A stretch of 64,000 nucleotides of DNA from positions 6,957,507 to 7,021,506 of the forward strand of contig CM056567.1 of NCBI GenBank assembly GCA_029721515.1. The letters are read 5' to 3'. The number at the start of each line of letters is the position of its first letter. The stretch's first letter is position 1. The position numbers and the translations under genes are program-made. This document shows, one piece after another, positions 26,026 to 36,080 of the stretch. The notes under the pieces were generated by a model. It had not been told where the DNA came from. It did not search any database and saw only the letters and a list, made by a program, of their open reading frames with translations. Source of the stretch: Synanceia verrucosa (Eukaryota; Chordata; Actinopteri; Perciformes; Synanceiidae).

Positions 26026-26721
26026 CACACAAACACCGATATAACAGAAACGCAAAGCTTGTTACTGCTCACACATACGGTAAAGCAGATAAGATAAACA
26101 CACATATGTACAGACAAGCTTACTGTATGTTCTCACACACAAGGGCACACGCACATATAACAATGTCTCAATATCCATGGTGCACTGTGTGTAAGCCATC
26201 TGGTCTAAGTTAAGTGTAATATAAAAAGCTCATTCAGATACATGGTGAGTGTGGATGCAAACTTGGCACAGCTGAGGCGCTCTCTCCTACCCCCACCACC
26301 ACCTCTCCCTGCTTCAGCCTGATTTAAGTCTAGACATCATATTGGAAAATGGCTCACACACCACAAACACACTAGGAATATTCCAGCTATACTATTTATG
26401 GAGTTAGAAATGTGTCTTTACCTGCCTCAGAGAAGGTAGGGTAGAGTAATGCCAAAAAATATCCACAAAAATATAAGCTCAGTGTTTCATTAATGACTAA
26501 TCTAGTCAATATGGTGGGCTGTGTTTGAGAGGGATCGGGAAAACCTGTGTGTGTGTGTCTGCATTCACATACGTCGGTCCGACCAAGCTATCTAACACAG
26601 GTAGATGACGGGATTGTTTGACCAGCCTGGCGAACATTGACTAGAAATGGACGTCAGGCAGAGTTGGGACAAAGACTGTGATTTTACGTCATGGAGAGCA
26701 GGTGATCAACATGAAACCTAC

Positions 26722-26861
26722 CAGGAGAAACTGGGTGAACTCTCCATAGCTGAGCTGCTTGTTCCTCTGTGAGCCAAAGTGCAGCTGTATGAACTCACAG
26801 TCCCAGTTAAAGGGGATGTGCTTATGGATGGTGGTCTGGCTGAAGACCTGCTTCACATCCT
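26722..26861 (-). pseudogene. slc25a13: slc25a13 exon 5, frame intact
   Basis: Acceptor CTCCGCAG and donor GTAGGT bracket 140 nt, the human length and phase. After two bases completing a Glu codon it reads DVKQVFSQTTIHKHIPFNWD, then CEFIQLHFGSQRNKQLSYGE and FTQFLL. Human has [29 protein letters not shown] and YAEFTQFLL. It is part of the calcium-responsive mobile half of the regulatory domain. Confidence 0.95.
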
Positions 26862-29338
26862 CTGCGGAGGAGACAAAAAGAGACGAGACGCTGCTTTAAT
26901 AAAACGACAGAGTGATGAAAAGATGTATTTGACAGCTTAATAACAACATGCAACAACTCTGCACGGCTGTGTGCCAGAATTAGAGGAAGAAGTATTTAGA
27001 TCTTTCACTTGCATGAAGAAATACTCAAGTAAAAGCAAAATGGACTTTTAAGTATCAAAAGTAAAGCTGTTTGTGAAAGAAACAGCCCATGTGTTTGTTA
27101 TTATAGATTATGGGATTGTTTTTATTTAGGCATTAATGTGTTGTAGCTAGTCAAAGTAACACTTAAATGTACTTTTTTACCACTGATTTCCTGTGTTGAT
27201 GTATGTACAAAATAGACAATTGAAATAAAAAAATAACAAGCAATGCAACCATAATAAGAGTTATGTTTCTGTTTAGGTTTTCCAGATTACACCCCTGTTT
27301 TAAGGCTAATCGCCTGCACCTCCTATAAAATCCTCTTATTCCCATTTCTGCATGTTCGTGTTTTCATAACAAACAATTATCAAATATTTCTTCCTCTTTT
27401 AGCTCGCTCTAACGAAGACCTAAAATCTGAGTCAGATCTGAACAAGCAGCATGTGTTTCCTATCTTGTGGTTAACATTAGTAATTATTTGATTTAGGAAG
27501 AAAAAAAAATGCCTGCGACTGTTTGTGACAAAATGTCAACGTCAATCTCCAGAACACAATTCTGTTCTGATTGAGACTTAAGTTCCTAAAGTCTAAATCA
27601 GTCTTGAATGACACATGGCAGGACTTGTTTGAGCTGTGCAGGCTCTGTATTCAGGAGGAAAGCCTTTTCTTCTCACTTGTGTTCCTCTGCCTGAACCCTC
27701 TAAGCCTCTGCAGCCAGCGGAGTGGAGAGACACTGAACATGAGTCCTAAATTACAGCCTTACTAAAGAAACAAAAACAAACCAATAGAGCGACCTGTTTC
27801 TTATTACCAAACAAGCCACGCTGAACGAGTGCAGAAAGGAAAGGAGGAAAGAAACTATTTTTTTTTTTATAAAGACAGACAGGGAGGAAAAAAGAGGGAA
27901 GGAGAGAGGTGATATTTACTTCAGCTCAGCCGTACTTTCTGAAGGAAGACAGCTTGTGCATTGTTGTTTCACACAGTAATGAGGCAATAAATATACAGCC
28001 TTTAACTCTTTAAAGGAGAAGCCGCTCCACAGCCTGCCGTTTATATTATCAGCTTTTATAGACCTGTCAACACTCAGTCCTCTTTAGTTTTTTTTTCCCT
28101 TTTCTTTCACACAACTGCATTTCAAGTGCCATGTTACATTGCAAATTTTTATGAACTCGACACACATGTATTATTTTTTTTTCCTTGAGTGTGAAGAATT
28201 CAGAGCACTGTGCTGCCTGTACTTAACAGAAATTATTCTGGTTATTATCAAATACAAATGTCTTTATAGAAAAAAATGAAATAAAAAGAAATCAGAGTAC
28301 AGAAAACAGGAAAACAAAGGGGCCTTTAATGTAAAGTTAACTTATTTTAATGGGTAATAAAGAAGAGAGTTCTAGATTTTGTGCCTTGGTGAGGAAAAGG
28401 GATAATTCTGTGATACATCACAATAAAGCAGCTCTGACAACGCTATAATCTCAGTCACAAGTTATTTGCTTTTGGTGAAATGTAGCCCGGTGCGGTGTTT
28501 GTGCATGACATGATGTGTGGTATGTTTTTCATGCAATTTTCCACTTGTACACTAGTCTCATAACTCCCAGGCATTGGGATATTCATTAACCTTTGGGAGA
28601 TGCAGAAAAACAGCAGACCTTTTAATTACCACCACGACAACGTCACTCCAATTGATCCTTTTAAATATGAAAATTTACATATGTGCATATATAATCACCT
28701 GCAATGATCTTGCACCCTGTCGACAGCAACAATTAAAATGAAATTCACTTACTCTTCCCTGTTTGCGAGGGGGATGTGTGCGCCGCATTTCAAATCAAGC
28801 TTAATGTGCACACCTACAGCAGCCTGGCATTAGACTTGTTTAAATCAATTAGGCAAATGTGAAATAAACAACGGGTACAAATGTCTTCCCTTTTCACCTC
28901 GGAGCTACCAGGCATCAGAGTAATGGTGTCAATCATTGACAGAGAGCCACCCACCCCCTCCTCCATCTACATCTCCATCCTTTAGTTGCCACCAGCCCTC
29001 TCCACCTCCAAACCTAACCTCATCTTCTTTACAGAGAGGATACAGTATGTACGGTATTTTTGTTTGCTGATGCAACCACAACAGAATAAGTGAGCGGAGG
29101 TCAAACCCTCATATAAATAAACAAGGCGTTCAGTGCTATATCAGGAGAAGTATTTGTTAAATGGAGTCATTCATCTTTAAAAAAATAAAGTAACAATATG
29201 CATTATATCTGCCACTTGGTTTCCCTGATTATTCACCAAGAAGTGAAGTGTGACAGAGTTCTCTTGATTTCTGAAGAAAGATTAAATAAAGCAAAAAGTA
29301 AAAGGTCTACAGTGAAACAATGTTCCCAGAAGTATGGA

Positions 29339-29352
29339 GGACAATATATCAT
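29339..29352. repeat. Target-site duplication, left copy
   Basis: GGACAATATATCAT, identical to 29613-29626 across the retroposed element. Confidence 0.85.
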
Positions 29353-29612
29353 CCATCCATCCATTATCTACCGCTTATCCTCATAGGGTCGTGGGGGGGC
29401 TGGAGCCTATCCCAGCTGTCTTAGGGTGAAAGGCAGGGTACACCCTGGATAAGTCGCCACCTCATCGCAGGGCACATAGAAACAGACTACCAGTCACACT
29501 CACATTCACACCTATGGTCAATTTAAATTAGCCAATTAACCTAATCCCCATGCATGTTTTTGGATGGTGGGAGGAAGCCGGAGTACCCGGAGAGAACCTA
29601 CGCTGACACGGG
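29353..29612 (-). mobile_element. Retroposed SINE/LINE-tail element, 5'-truncated, with 14-bp target-site duplications
   Basis: On the minus strand the element ends in (ATGG)n after GGATAAGCGGTAGATAATGG, the 3' tail common to many teleost retroposons. Inside it has the familiar TGTACCCTGCCTTTCACCC and CCCAGCTGGGATAGGCTCC-like words. It is flanked by the perfect 14-bp direct repeat GGACAATATATCAT at 29339-29352 and 29613-29626, as expected of target-primed insertion. Compared with the copy at 43108 it lacks the 5' end (tRNA-like head), so it is 5'-truncated. Confidence 0.85.
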
Positions 29613-29626
29613 GGACAATATATCAT
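29613..29626. repeat. Target-site duplication, right copy
   Basis: GGACAATATATCAT, identical to 29339-29352. Confidence 0.85.
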
Positions 29627-29782
29627 AAATACCATAAATACCAATTTAACAAATAAAAGCAACAATTTTTTTGAAGTAACATAAGTGATCATTTCTGCAC
29701 ATACATGCTAATGGATCTCTTTGCACACCCGACAACAGTGTTATTCCATCATAACCCATAAATCAAAGGCAGAGTTACTTAC

Positions 29783-29877
29783 CAAAGGTGGTCATCAGCA
29801 GGAAGGCAACCATGAAGAGGGGGTGTGGAGCGCACAGCACCGACTCGACCGCTACAAACTCCTGATAGGAGATCATC
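29783..29877 (-). pseudogene. slc25a13: slc25a13 exon 4, 21 nt in-frame deletion of an EF-hand loop
   Basis: Acceptor TTCTCAG and donor GTAAGT bracket 95 nt against 116 in human. The frame reads MISYQEFVAVESVLCAPHPL then FMVAFLLMTTF. Human has [25 protein letters not shown] followed by QLFDKAGKGEVTF. Seven codons are missing, and they remove the Asp-Lys-Ala-Gly-Lys-Gly-Glu loop of the EF-hand. Both flanking phases still join correctly (GA+G, G+AG), so the frame is kept. Confidence 0.9.
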
Positions 29878-32800
29878 CTGAGAAAAGGTAGAAAGAAAGA
29901 GGATAGGTAGGACTGCCAGAGGCTGGTAAATGCTGTCATTTGAGTTGATTTATTAATGTGGAATTCATGTTTCAAGTTCCCTGCATAAATACTTAATCAG
30001 CTACACATGTGTGACAGTTTTTGATATTTGTTTCGTCATGTAATACACAGAGACAAGAACCTGAGTTGCACTAATAAAAGGACACTGAATTAAAAAAAAA
30101 ACAGGCTATTTTAACACTGCATTAAACTTCTCTGTAATTACTGACACTCAGTGGAAAACCAGCACACTCAGACAACCTATCAATCCATGCCTCGTGCCGT
30201 TCAAGAGGCCTTTTATCCAGTAGTCTGTTATTCCATATATAATGTCATAAACTCATCAAGTGTGACAGCAAGAAAATAAAACATTTTAAAAAGCAGTGTG
30301 TGTTCCCAGTCTGAGCTGGCAGCTGGTAGAGAGAGAGCCAGCATTACCTCAACAGAGAAAAAAAAACGATTAAATATGAAGTTTTCAAATTTATTGTGCC
30401 ATTTTAAACAAGTAGACCAGAGAGGAGGGAGCTGGGAGCCAGTTGAGGAAATATAATTCCATTAAATATAAGCGTAACACAATATGTGGTTTAGAGTGGA
30501 AGTCAAGAGAAGCCAGGGTGAAAAAGATAAATAAAAAGGGAACAAATTTGAGCTGAGAGTAAACACAGTAGATTAGTTTTCCAATTATACCACTGCCTCT
30601 CTTTCCAAGTTCCTCTGTGTTTTGATAAATACTATTTTATCTGCTGTCTCTCCATAGTAAACAGAAATGCCCACATGCATCATTAACAAGACCAAAAACA
30701 ACATAAACATTGCTATTGTGTGAACCCACTGAGAGCTCTCATGGGAGAGTCCTGCTGTGGGGAACTGGACCACGCAGTCTGGCCTATTTAGGCCCTAGTT
30801 CACAGTTGCCACAAGTCCATTATGAATTTCACAAATGGCTCTGATAATTACAGGAGGAGTCAGTGCTAATGAGCAGTCCCTGCGCATCCATCTATTAAAC
30901 CTATTTCAATTTTCATGGGGGGAGTATGGAGAGGGAGGGGAGGCACAATGATTACATTTTTAATTAATTACGGTACTGATGAAATTTAGACGTGTTTGTT
31001 TGGACTCTTGAATGTTCCAGGTTTGTATGTGGGTGCTTATGTGCATCCTTGTATGTATTTATATGGTGAAAAAACACTATATAAAGGAAACTGAGACGCA
31101 TTGTGCTTTGGAAATAATAACAGTTAGTCTAATTGTTTTAATCATTTAAATTATACGAGGTTTAGTCTGTTTTACACTGTCTGAAAAAACACTAAGAAGC
31201 CAAATCAGGACAGTGATCAACACTTGATTTTGATAAAAATTCACAAACACATGCTGGTGTTATGGCAGCAATACATGTTCAGATAATAGAGGAGAGAATA
31301 GTACAAGAGAGAGAGAAAGTATGAGAAATAAGCAGAGGGAATAAAAGTGAGAACATACAGCGTCATATTAAATCAGCCGTCGTTTCAAAGGAAAGACTGT
31401 TTTATTAACGAAGCAGGTAGTTTTTAAGAGCGGGGCCCTGCTGATGGCAAGTAGGTGGAAGGGGGCACAAAAGCACACTGCTGCGACCGTGGATCCACAG
31501 CTAAAAACAATGCCAGTACCATTTCTGCTCACGCTGCTGGAATATTATCAAACTCTCCAATAATGATCATTGTGACAGATGTATAGGATACTCATTACAC
31601 CTCGGAGACGTTAATAAAAGTGGTTTAAGCAGGTACAGGCTGAAGTGCAAAGACCCAGAAAGCACCAGTCTTCCCAGGCAGTACAGAGGGGGGAAAAAGT
31701 CTTCTTTTTCACATGCATCAATTTACATGCACGCCGGTCTGTGTTTTCCCAGACGTAGATAATCAGCATATTAGTGTAACTGAGAGGGCTGTTGATCATG
31801 AAGAGATTGGACCATGGTTTAGACCACGGAGTCCAGACAAGATCCAGGGGGCATCTCCATAACACAGACGAGAAACATTCCACGTACTCGTAAGCATTTA
31901 CACACAGCTCTGTAGCCGGGGATGAAGCTTATGATGGTTGATTAGCAGCGCCATGACGGCTGCAAAATGATTACCATGAGAGGGGGGGGAAGACGTTGTT
32001 TTTGCTATGCAGAACCAACCCCAACGAGACACTCAATAATCAAATCAACCGACAACATCTCCCAACCATCAACTGCTATGGCACGTGTCCAGGCCTGCCC
32101 CATCCACGTACGCAGCCTGGGATGAACTTCAGAGACGGGGCTAATGTGATACTGCAGCATGGCATCTTTTCAGTCCACTGTGTACTTACTTTTACTCCAC
32201 GGGATTTTGTTAAACCTTCAAACAGTCGCAGACATATCCGTGACATGTATCAGACGAGAGACGTTAACACACAAGACATAAACAAAGACTCTAGCGTGTG
32301 CCTCCATAGATGACAGCTGAATGATGTTTGTTGTTAGAATGCCAATACAATGCAATTTAAACTGTCTGCGCCACGTCTGACCGCCACAAAACTCCACCCT
32401 ATATTCCATATATCTGTTTGTTCTCATCTTATCTTTGCCACCCAGTTTTTATCTCTGTCTCCTCTCAGCAGGCATCTACACTCCTCTGAACTGAAAACCA
32501 GGCATGGAAACATTGTTTACCAGTAACATAAATGCATGGTGTTGGTTAGTCGCGGCTGATAGAAAGACAGCTCTCCTTCGTTGATAGTAGTGGGAGAGAG
32601 GGGCCTAGAGGGGCTTCAATAAACCCCTGTCCCTGGCATCTTGGCATTGTTACTGACAGCCTTCCACCCACCTAGAGGGGGCTTTCACACAGACACACCT
32701 CAAAAACACATACACACCAAGGTGAGTGCTAGCCGCCAGTATCTGTTCGGTTTCTAAGAGTGGACACCCACCAGTACAAGTCCAGAACGCCAACAGCAGC

Positions 32801-34179
32801 TGGCACACTGCTATTTTCACAGCACGCCTCCTTTAACAAAGTTTTTTTTCCCCATTTTTTTTCTCCAAACCTCCAAGAGTCTATGAGGGAAATGTTTTTT
32901 TTTTCACACTTGAGCAAATGCTCCTATCAAAATATCAGAGGAGAGAAGAAATAGAGAAGCAGAAAGGTAGGGAGGCGAAAGGAGCCAAAACTAAAGGGAG
33001 GGAGCGCACAGTGCATTATGGTATGTGAGCAGACGAATGCATGGAAAGCAAAAAAAGAAAGGATGAGTGGTGGAGAAAAATCTTCAAACCATCCTGTAGC
33101 TTTGCATGTCAGTGCACACATACACAAAACATTTGATCCCTGGAAACTGAGACATCTCCACCCTCCTAAGTCTCTCATTCTCTCACTCTCTTATATCTAT
33201 CCATCTGTCTCTTTGTCTCACTGGGAGCAGCAGGAATAAGAAGGAGAAAAGTGATTTCCACATAACAGATTGTTACAACTGTCACTATAGCCTCTGATTT
33301 ACACAGTCGCAGGGAGGCAGACAAATGCATTTTCACTGTTTACATCCCCACACATACACACCGAACCACTCACATACACACACGAACACACACTGGCATC
33401 TAAGTAAAATGTCTCTCACACAGATACACTCCAACAAAAAAGTAAGCGAGCATGCTGCCTGCCATCCGACCCCCTGCTAAATCTATTACCACTAGCTCAT
33501 CTTGTTGAAATGGAGTCCTATCTGGCAAAAACAGCAGCAGGCACACTGGCTTACAAATATACTGCACTCACGTACCAACCAAAACTTATTGTTCACACAA
33601 ACATATTTGCATGAGATAGGGCGAGCTGGATGAAAATACAGTCACTTAAGTGGTTTGTTTTGTCTTGCGGCCCGTTCTTTTCATAAGCATTGCACGGATG
33701 AGCGCTTGAAAAACAATGCATTTGTGTTTCCAGCTACCACTGACGGTGCGGATACTGCCACATCTCTACTTTTTATACCCATTTGTTTTGTGTTCATGAG
33801 ACACAGGTCTGTGGGATAATCAGACATACTCTTTGTCTCAACAAATCATTTATCTATCAAAGTTCAGGAGGAAAATAACACATCACAAACTATGGGCACA
33901 CAAGGCCTTCACAATGTCAACCGTAAAAAAAAAAACAAAAAAAACAAAAACAAAAAAACAACAGAATCACATCTAAAGCTAGGTTTAAACAGACTTTTTT
34001 TCCTGTTTTGCCCCCATATAATTTCCATTTCCCTCCACAAAACCAAAATGAGGTTTAGATACAAAGCCTGGGCCATGGGTTCCTAATAGATTTACCCTGA
34101 TGCCACGGCCACCATTTATCCTGCTCCAAAGCCACACAATGCAACAGAGTGCTCCTGAATAGCATGGGCAATTACAGTG

Positions 34180-34190
34180 CGTGTGTGTGT

Positions 34191-34242
<52 letters not shown>
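34180..34242. repeat. (GT)n microsatellite with a TATCTAT interruption
   Basis: GT tract of about 60 nt, interrupted once near 34191-34196. Confidence 0.95.
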
Positions 34243-34243
<1 letters not shown>

Positions 34244-34384
34244 CTTGTTCTCCCTTTTTCCAATTCCAAAACCCCCACTACTCCATCTCACCATCCTCTG
34301 TGCACACACACACATCTTAAAGCAGATGTAATAACATGAAGCTACGCAGCCATGTGCACTTTGCTCTTTGTAGAAGACCAGGTG

Positions 34385-34398
34385 GTTACCATGGCAAT
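34385..34398. promoter_or_regulatory. RFX X-box-like palindrome
   Basis: GTTACCATGGCAAT matches the RFX dimer consensus (GTTRCCATGGYAAC, from memory) at all but the last base. A motif this short can occur by chance; there is no further support in the sequence. Confidence 0.3.
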
Positions 34399-35060
34399 GT
34401 GTTTTTTTTTTTTTGTTTTTTTTTTAAAATCTTTTTTGACTTACCCTAACATTTTATTACCCATCATTATGTATCATTAAATACATACATATTAATGTGA
34501 AAAACAGGGGTGATGGTTATGGGGGGGAGGAGTAAGTGTGAAATTGGGGGTGTATCTACAAAGAAGGAAACACCTGAAAGGGGCCTTTGGTGGTTTGATG
34601 TCTCTTTGCTATATAATTCAAGTATGAACATCCCTATGTGTCATAGGTTTGTTTACAAAATGCAAAATAACACTAGAAAGGTAGTTGCATGAGATCAAAG
34701 GGATAAATAATACATGTACTGATGGCTTTGATAAGAGTCTTTCATAAGCATTCTACTTAGCGGTTGGCTTGATATTAAAAAGGAGATGCATTTCAGCAAA
34801 GCAATTTCACAGTAAGATCAACAAATTCTGCCAGAGATACAGAGCAACCATCATTGTTGTTGATCCTCTATTTTCATCATTTTGCAAAACACATTCGGCT
34901 TCTATCGATCACATTATGTGTCATTTCATGAGTAACTCCAACTTCCAAGGTGCAAGGATTAGCAATTTAATTCTGTTTCAACTTAAAGTGTATCATCATT
35001 ATAATTGTTGTGAAATAGCTGATCACCTAATATTATAAAGCAAAACATCAGAACACAAAC

Positions 35061-35203
35061 TCATCTTTCTTCTGATCCACAACTCCAGCCAGCAGCGTCA
35101 TGGCCTCTTCCATCAGCCGGATGTCTGGGCAGTCATGGAGGAAGCGGCTCACAAAGTCGTGTGGTGACATGAAGCACTCGTTATTCTTCTTGACGCTGGC
35201 GTA
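35061..35203 (-). pseudogene. slc25a13: slc25a13 exon 3, frame intact, calcium-loop residues altered
   Basis: Acceptor CTTTACAG and donor GTTTGT bracket 143 nt, the human length and phase. The frame reads YASVKKNNECFMSPHDFVSR, then FLHDCPDIRLMEEAMTLLAG, then VVDQKKDE and into exon 4 MISYQEF. The calcium-binding loop is D-Q-K-K-D-E-M-I-S-Y-Q-E, where human has D-Q-T-K-D-G-L-I-S-F-Q-E. The coordinating Thr is Lys and the canonical loop Gly is Glu, so calcium binding would probably be impaired. Confidence 0.93.
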
Positions 35204-35341
35204 CTGTAAAGAGAAAAACAGACACAGATAGGATGCATGCTGAGCCTTAGAATTTAACAAACAAACATAAATCCAATGATGAGCGAAAGCTGAAAAAAGG
35301 CATACACAAAAGAGGGAAAAAATACATAGGTAAAATCCTAC

Positions 35342-35396
35342 CTTTTCAAAAAATGGCTTTCAACTCAGTGGGGTCGGCCCTCCTGGGAAGAGCTGC
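35342..35396 (-). pseudogene. slc25a13: slc25a13 exon 2, one extra base giving frameshift and TGA
   Basis: Acceptor TTTTGCAG and donor GTAGGA bracket 55 nt; human exon 2 has 54. The frame reads AALPRRADPTELKAIF and then TGA (35348-35346). A six-T run (35353-35348 on the minus strand) holds the extra base: with five Ts the end would read Phe-Glu-Lys and join exon 3 in phase. This is either a real frameshift or a homopolymer error in the assembly. Confidence 0.9.
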
Positions 35397-35869
35397 CTGC
35401 AAAACAGTAAGTGAACTCTTATGAATATGTTTGTTCACAACGCCCCATTTTGCATCGTGCATCGTTTGAGGAACAGTGGTTTTATTTGAATACTTTAGAT
35501 GAAGATGTAAACATATCCAGCAATTCACAAGCAAATATAAAGATGACAAGAACGTTTGGTTTGAGTCTGGAGTAGTCAATATTAACCTTAGTGGGAACAC
35601 ACTCAGATTAAATACTTGAAAGTCAAGGTTCATTATTAGCTTTTTATGGGAGTGTTTGACTGCATAACTTGATGGAAGCCAACTCACTGTAAAAGCTAGA
35701 CAAGTAACAGCTTATTAAGCCTACTAATGTGATTTTGTGCAGCACAAACATGTTAAAAATATCTTTTCTTCCTCCTCTTACAACAGCCATGTACACCTGA
35801 TACCTGCATGTTTGTGAGAAGGATGCCACAGCATGTAGCATGATGCCAACCAAGGGTAGCCTAACTTAC

Positions 35870-36080
35870 CTGTAACTGCAACCGGTTAACTAGACACGGA
35901 GCCTGAACGCACGGTTTATGATCGGGATTTTCATCATTGTTGAAAAGTCAGTTCAGCCAGTTTTGATATAGAAAGTATGAGCTAACGGTTAATTTAACTA
36001 GCTATATCCATTACTGTATGGTCAGAGTTAACTGGATCTATTCAGTGAAAGTGTAATAATCTAACCTCCTGTGTTTAAAT
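35870..36080 (-). promoter_or_regulatory. Possible exon 1 / promoter area of the slc25a13 copy
   Basis: Reading on the minus strand, GTTGCAGTTACAG is followed by a strong GTAAGT donor (35869-35864), 467 nt before the exon 2 acceptor, and the phase would fit. There is no ATG in the frame that joins exon 2, so the start codon would be lost. GCTAACGGTTAA-type words nearby resemble those in sem1 intron 1, close to a promoter. This is a weak call; exon 1 normally codes for only about five residues and cannot be recognised by similarity. Confidence 0.25.

Larger units (their letters stand above)
22277..26721. other. Intron 5 of the slc25a13 copy
   Basis: Non-coding. It contains a GC-richer patch at 22436-22570, a diverged interspersed repeat at 23160-23300, an AT/AC repeat at 23455-23541 and a CA repeat at 25965-26020. 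A stretch at 24890-25150 has low repeat content and two TAATTG homeodomain-type cores. Confidence 0.5.
26862..29782. other. Intron 4 of the slc25a13 copy
   Basis: Non-coding, AT-rich, with a retroposed element at 29353-29612 close to exon 4. No RNA gene or other coding block recognised. Confidence 0.55.
29878..35060. other. Intron 3 of the slc25a13 copy
   Basis: Non-coding, about 5.2 kb. It contains a GT microsatellite at 34180-34242, A/T runs at 33925-33960 and 34402-34425, and a purine-rich stretch at 32940-33080. An RFX X-box-like palindrome lies at 34385-34398. The small open frames are not recognisable. Confidence 0.5.
1720..35396 (-). pseudogene. slc25a13: slc25a13 (citrin, mitochondrial aspartate/glutamate carrier), multiply disrupted copy, exons 2-15
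   Basis: The functional protein sits in the mitochondrial inner membrane, exchanges matrix aspartate for cytosolic glutamate plus a proton, and feeds the malate-aspartate shuttle; its N-terminal EF-hand domain senses calcium. Fourteen blocks on this strand match human citrin exons 2-15 in order. Exons 3, 5-10 and 12-14 have exactly the human lengths (143, 140, 147, 139, 94, 85, 85, 53, 81 and 141 nt). Lesions: exon 2 has +1 nt with a following TGA; exon 4 lacks 21 nt; exon 11 keeps only its last ~49 of 159 nt and has TGA for Arg; exon 13 has TGA at codon 6; exon 15 is 129 instead of 139 nt and ends in TAA. No start codon was found. Substitutions at normally conserved sites are frequent. All visible splice sites remain GT/AG. 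Human exon sizes are from memory. A single homopolymer error could explain exon 2, but not the other lesions. Aralar1 (slc25a12) is a less likely identity because the gene sits beside sem1. Confidence 0.9.

Noticed and set aside
35780..35789. ATGGCTGTT followed by GTAAGA on the minus strand as slc25a13 exon 1
   Set aside because: The phase would fit, but the start context is poor and three codons are too little to recognise; the donor at 35869-35864 is equally possible. Neither is supported by similarity.
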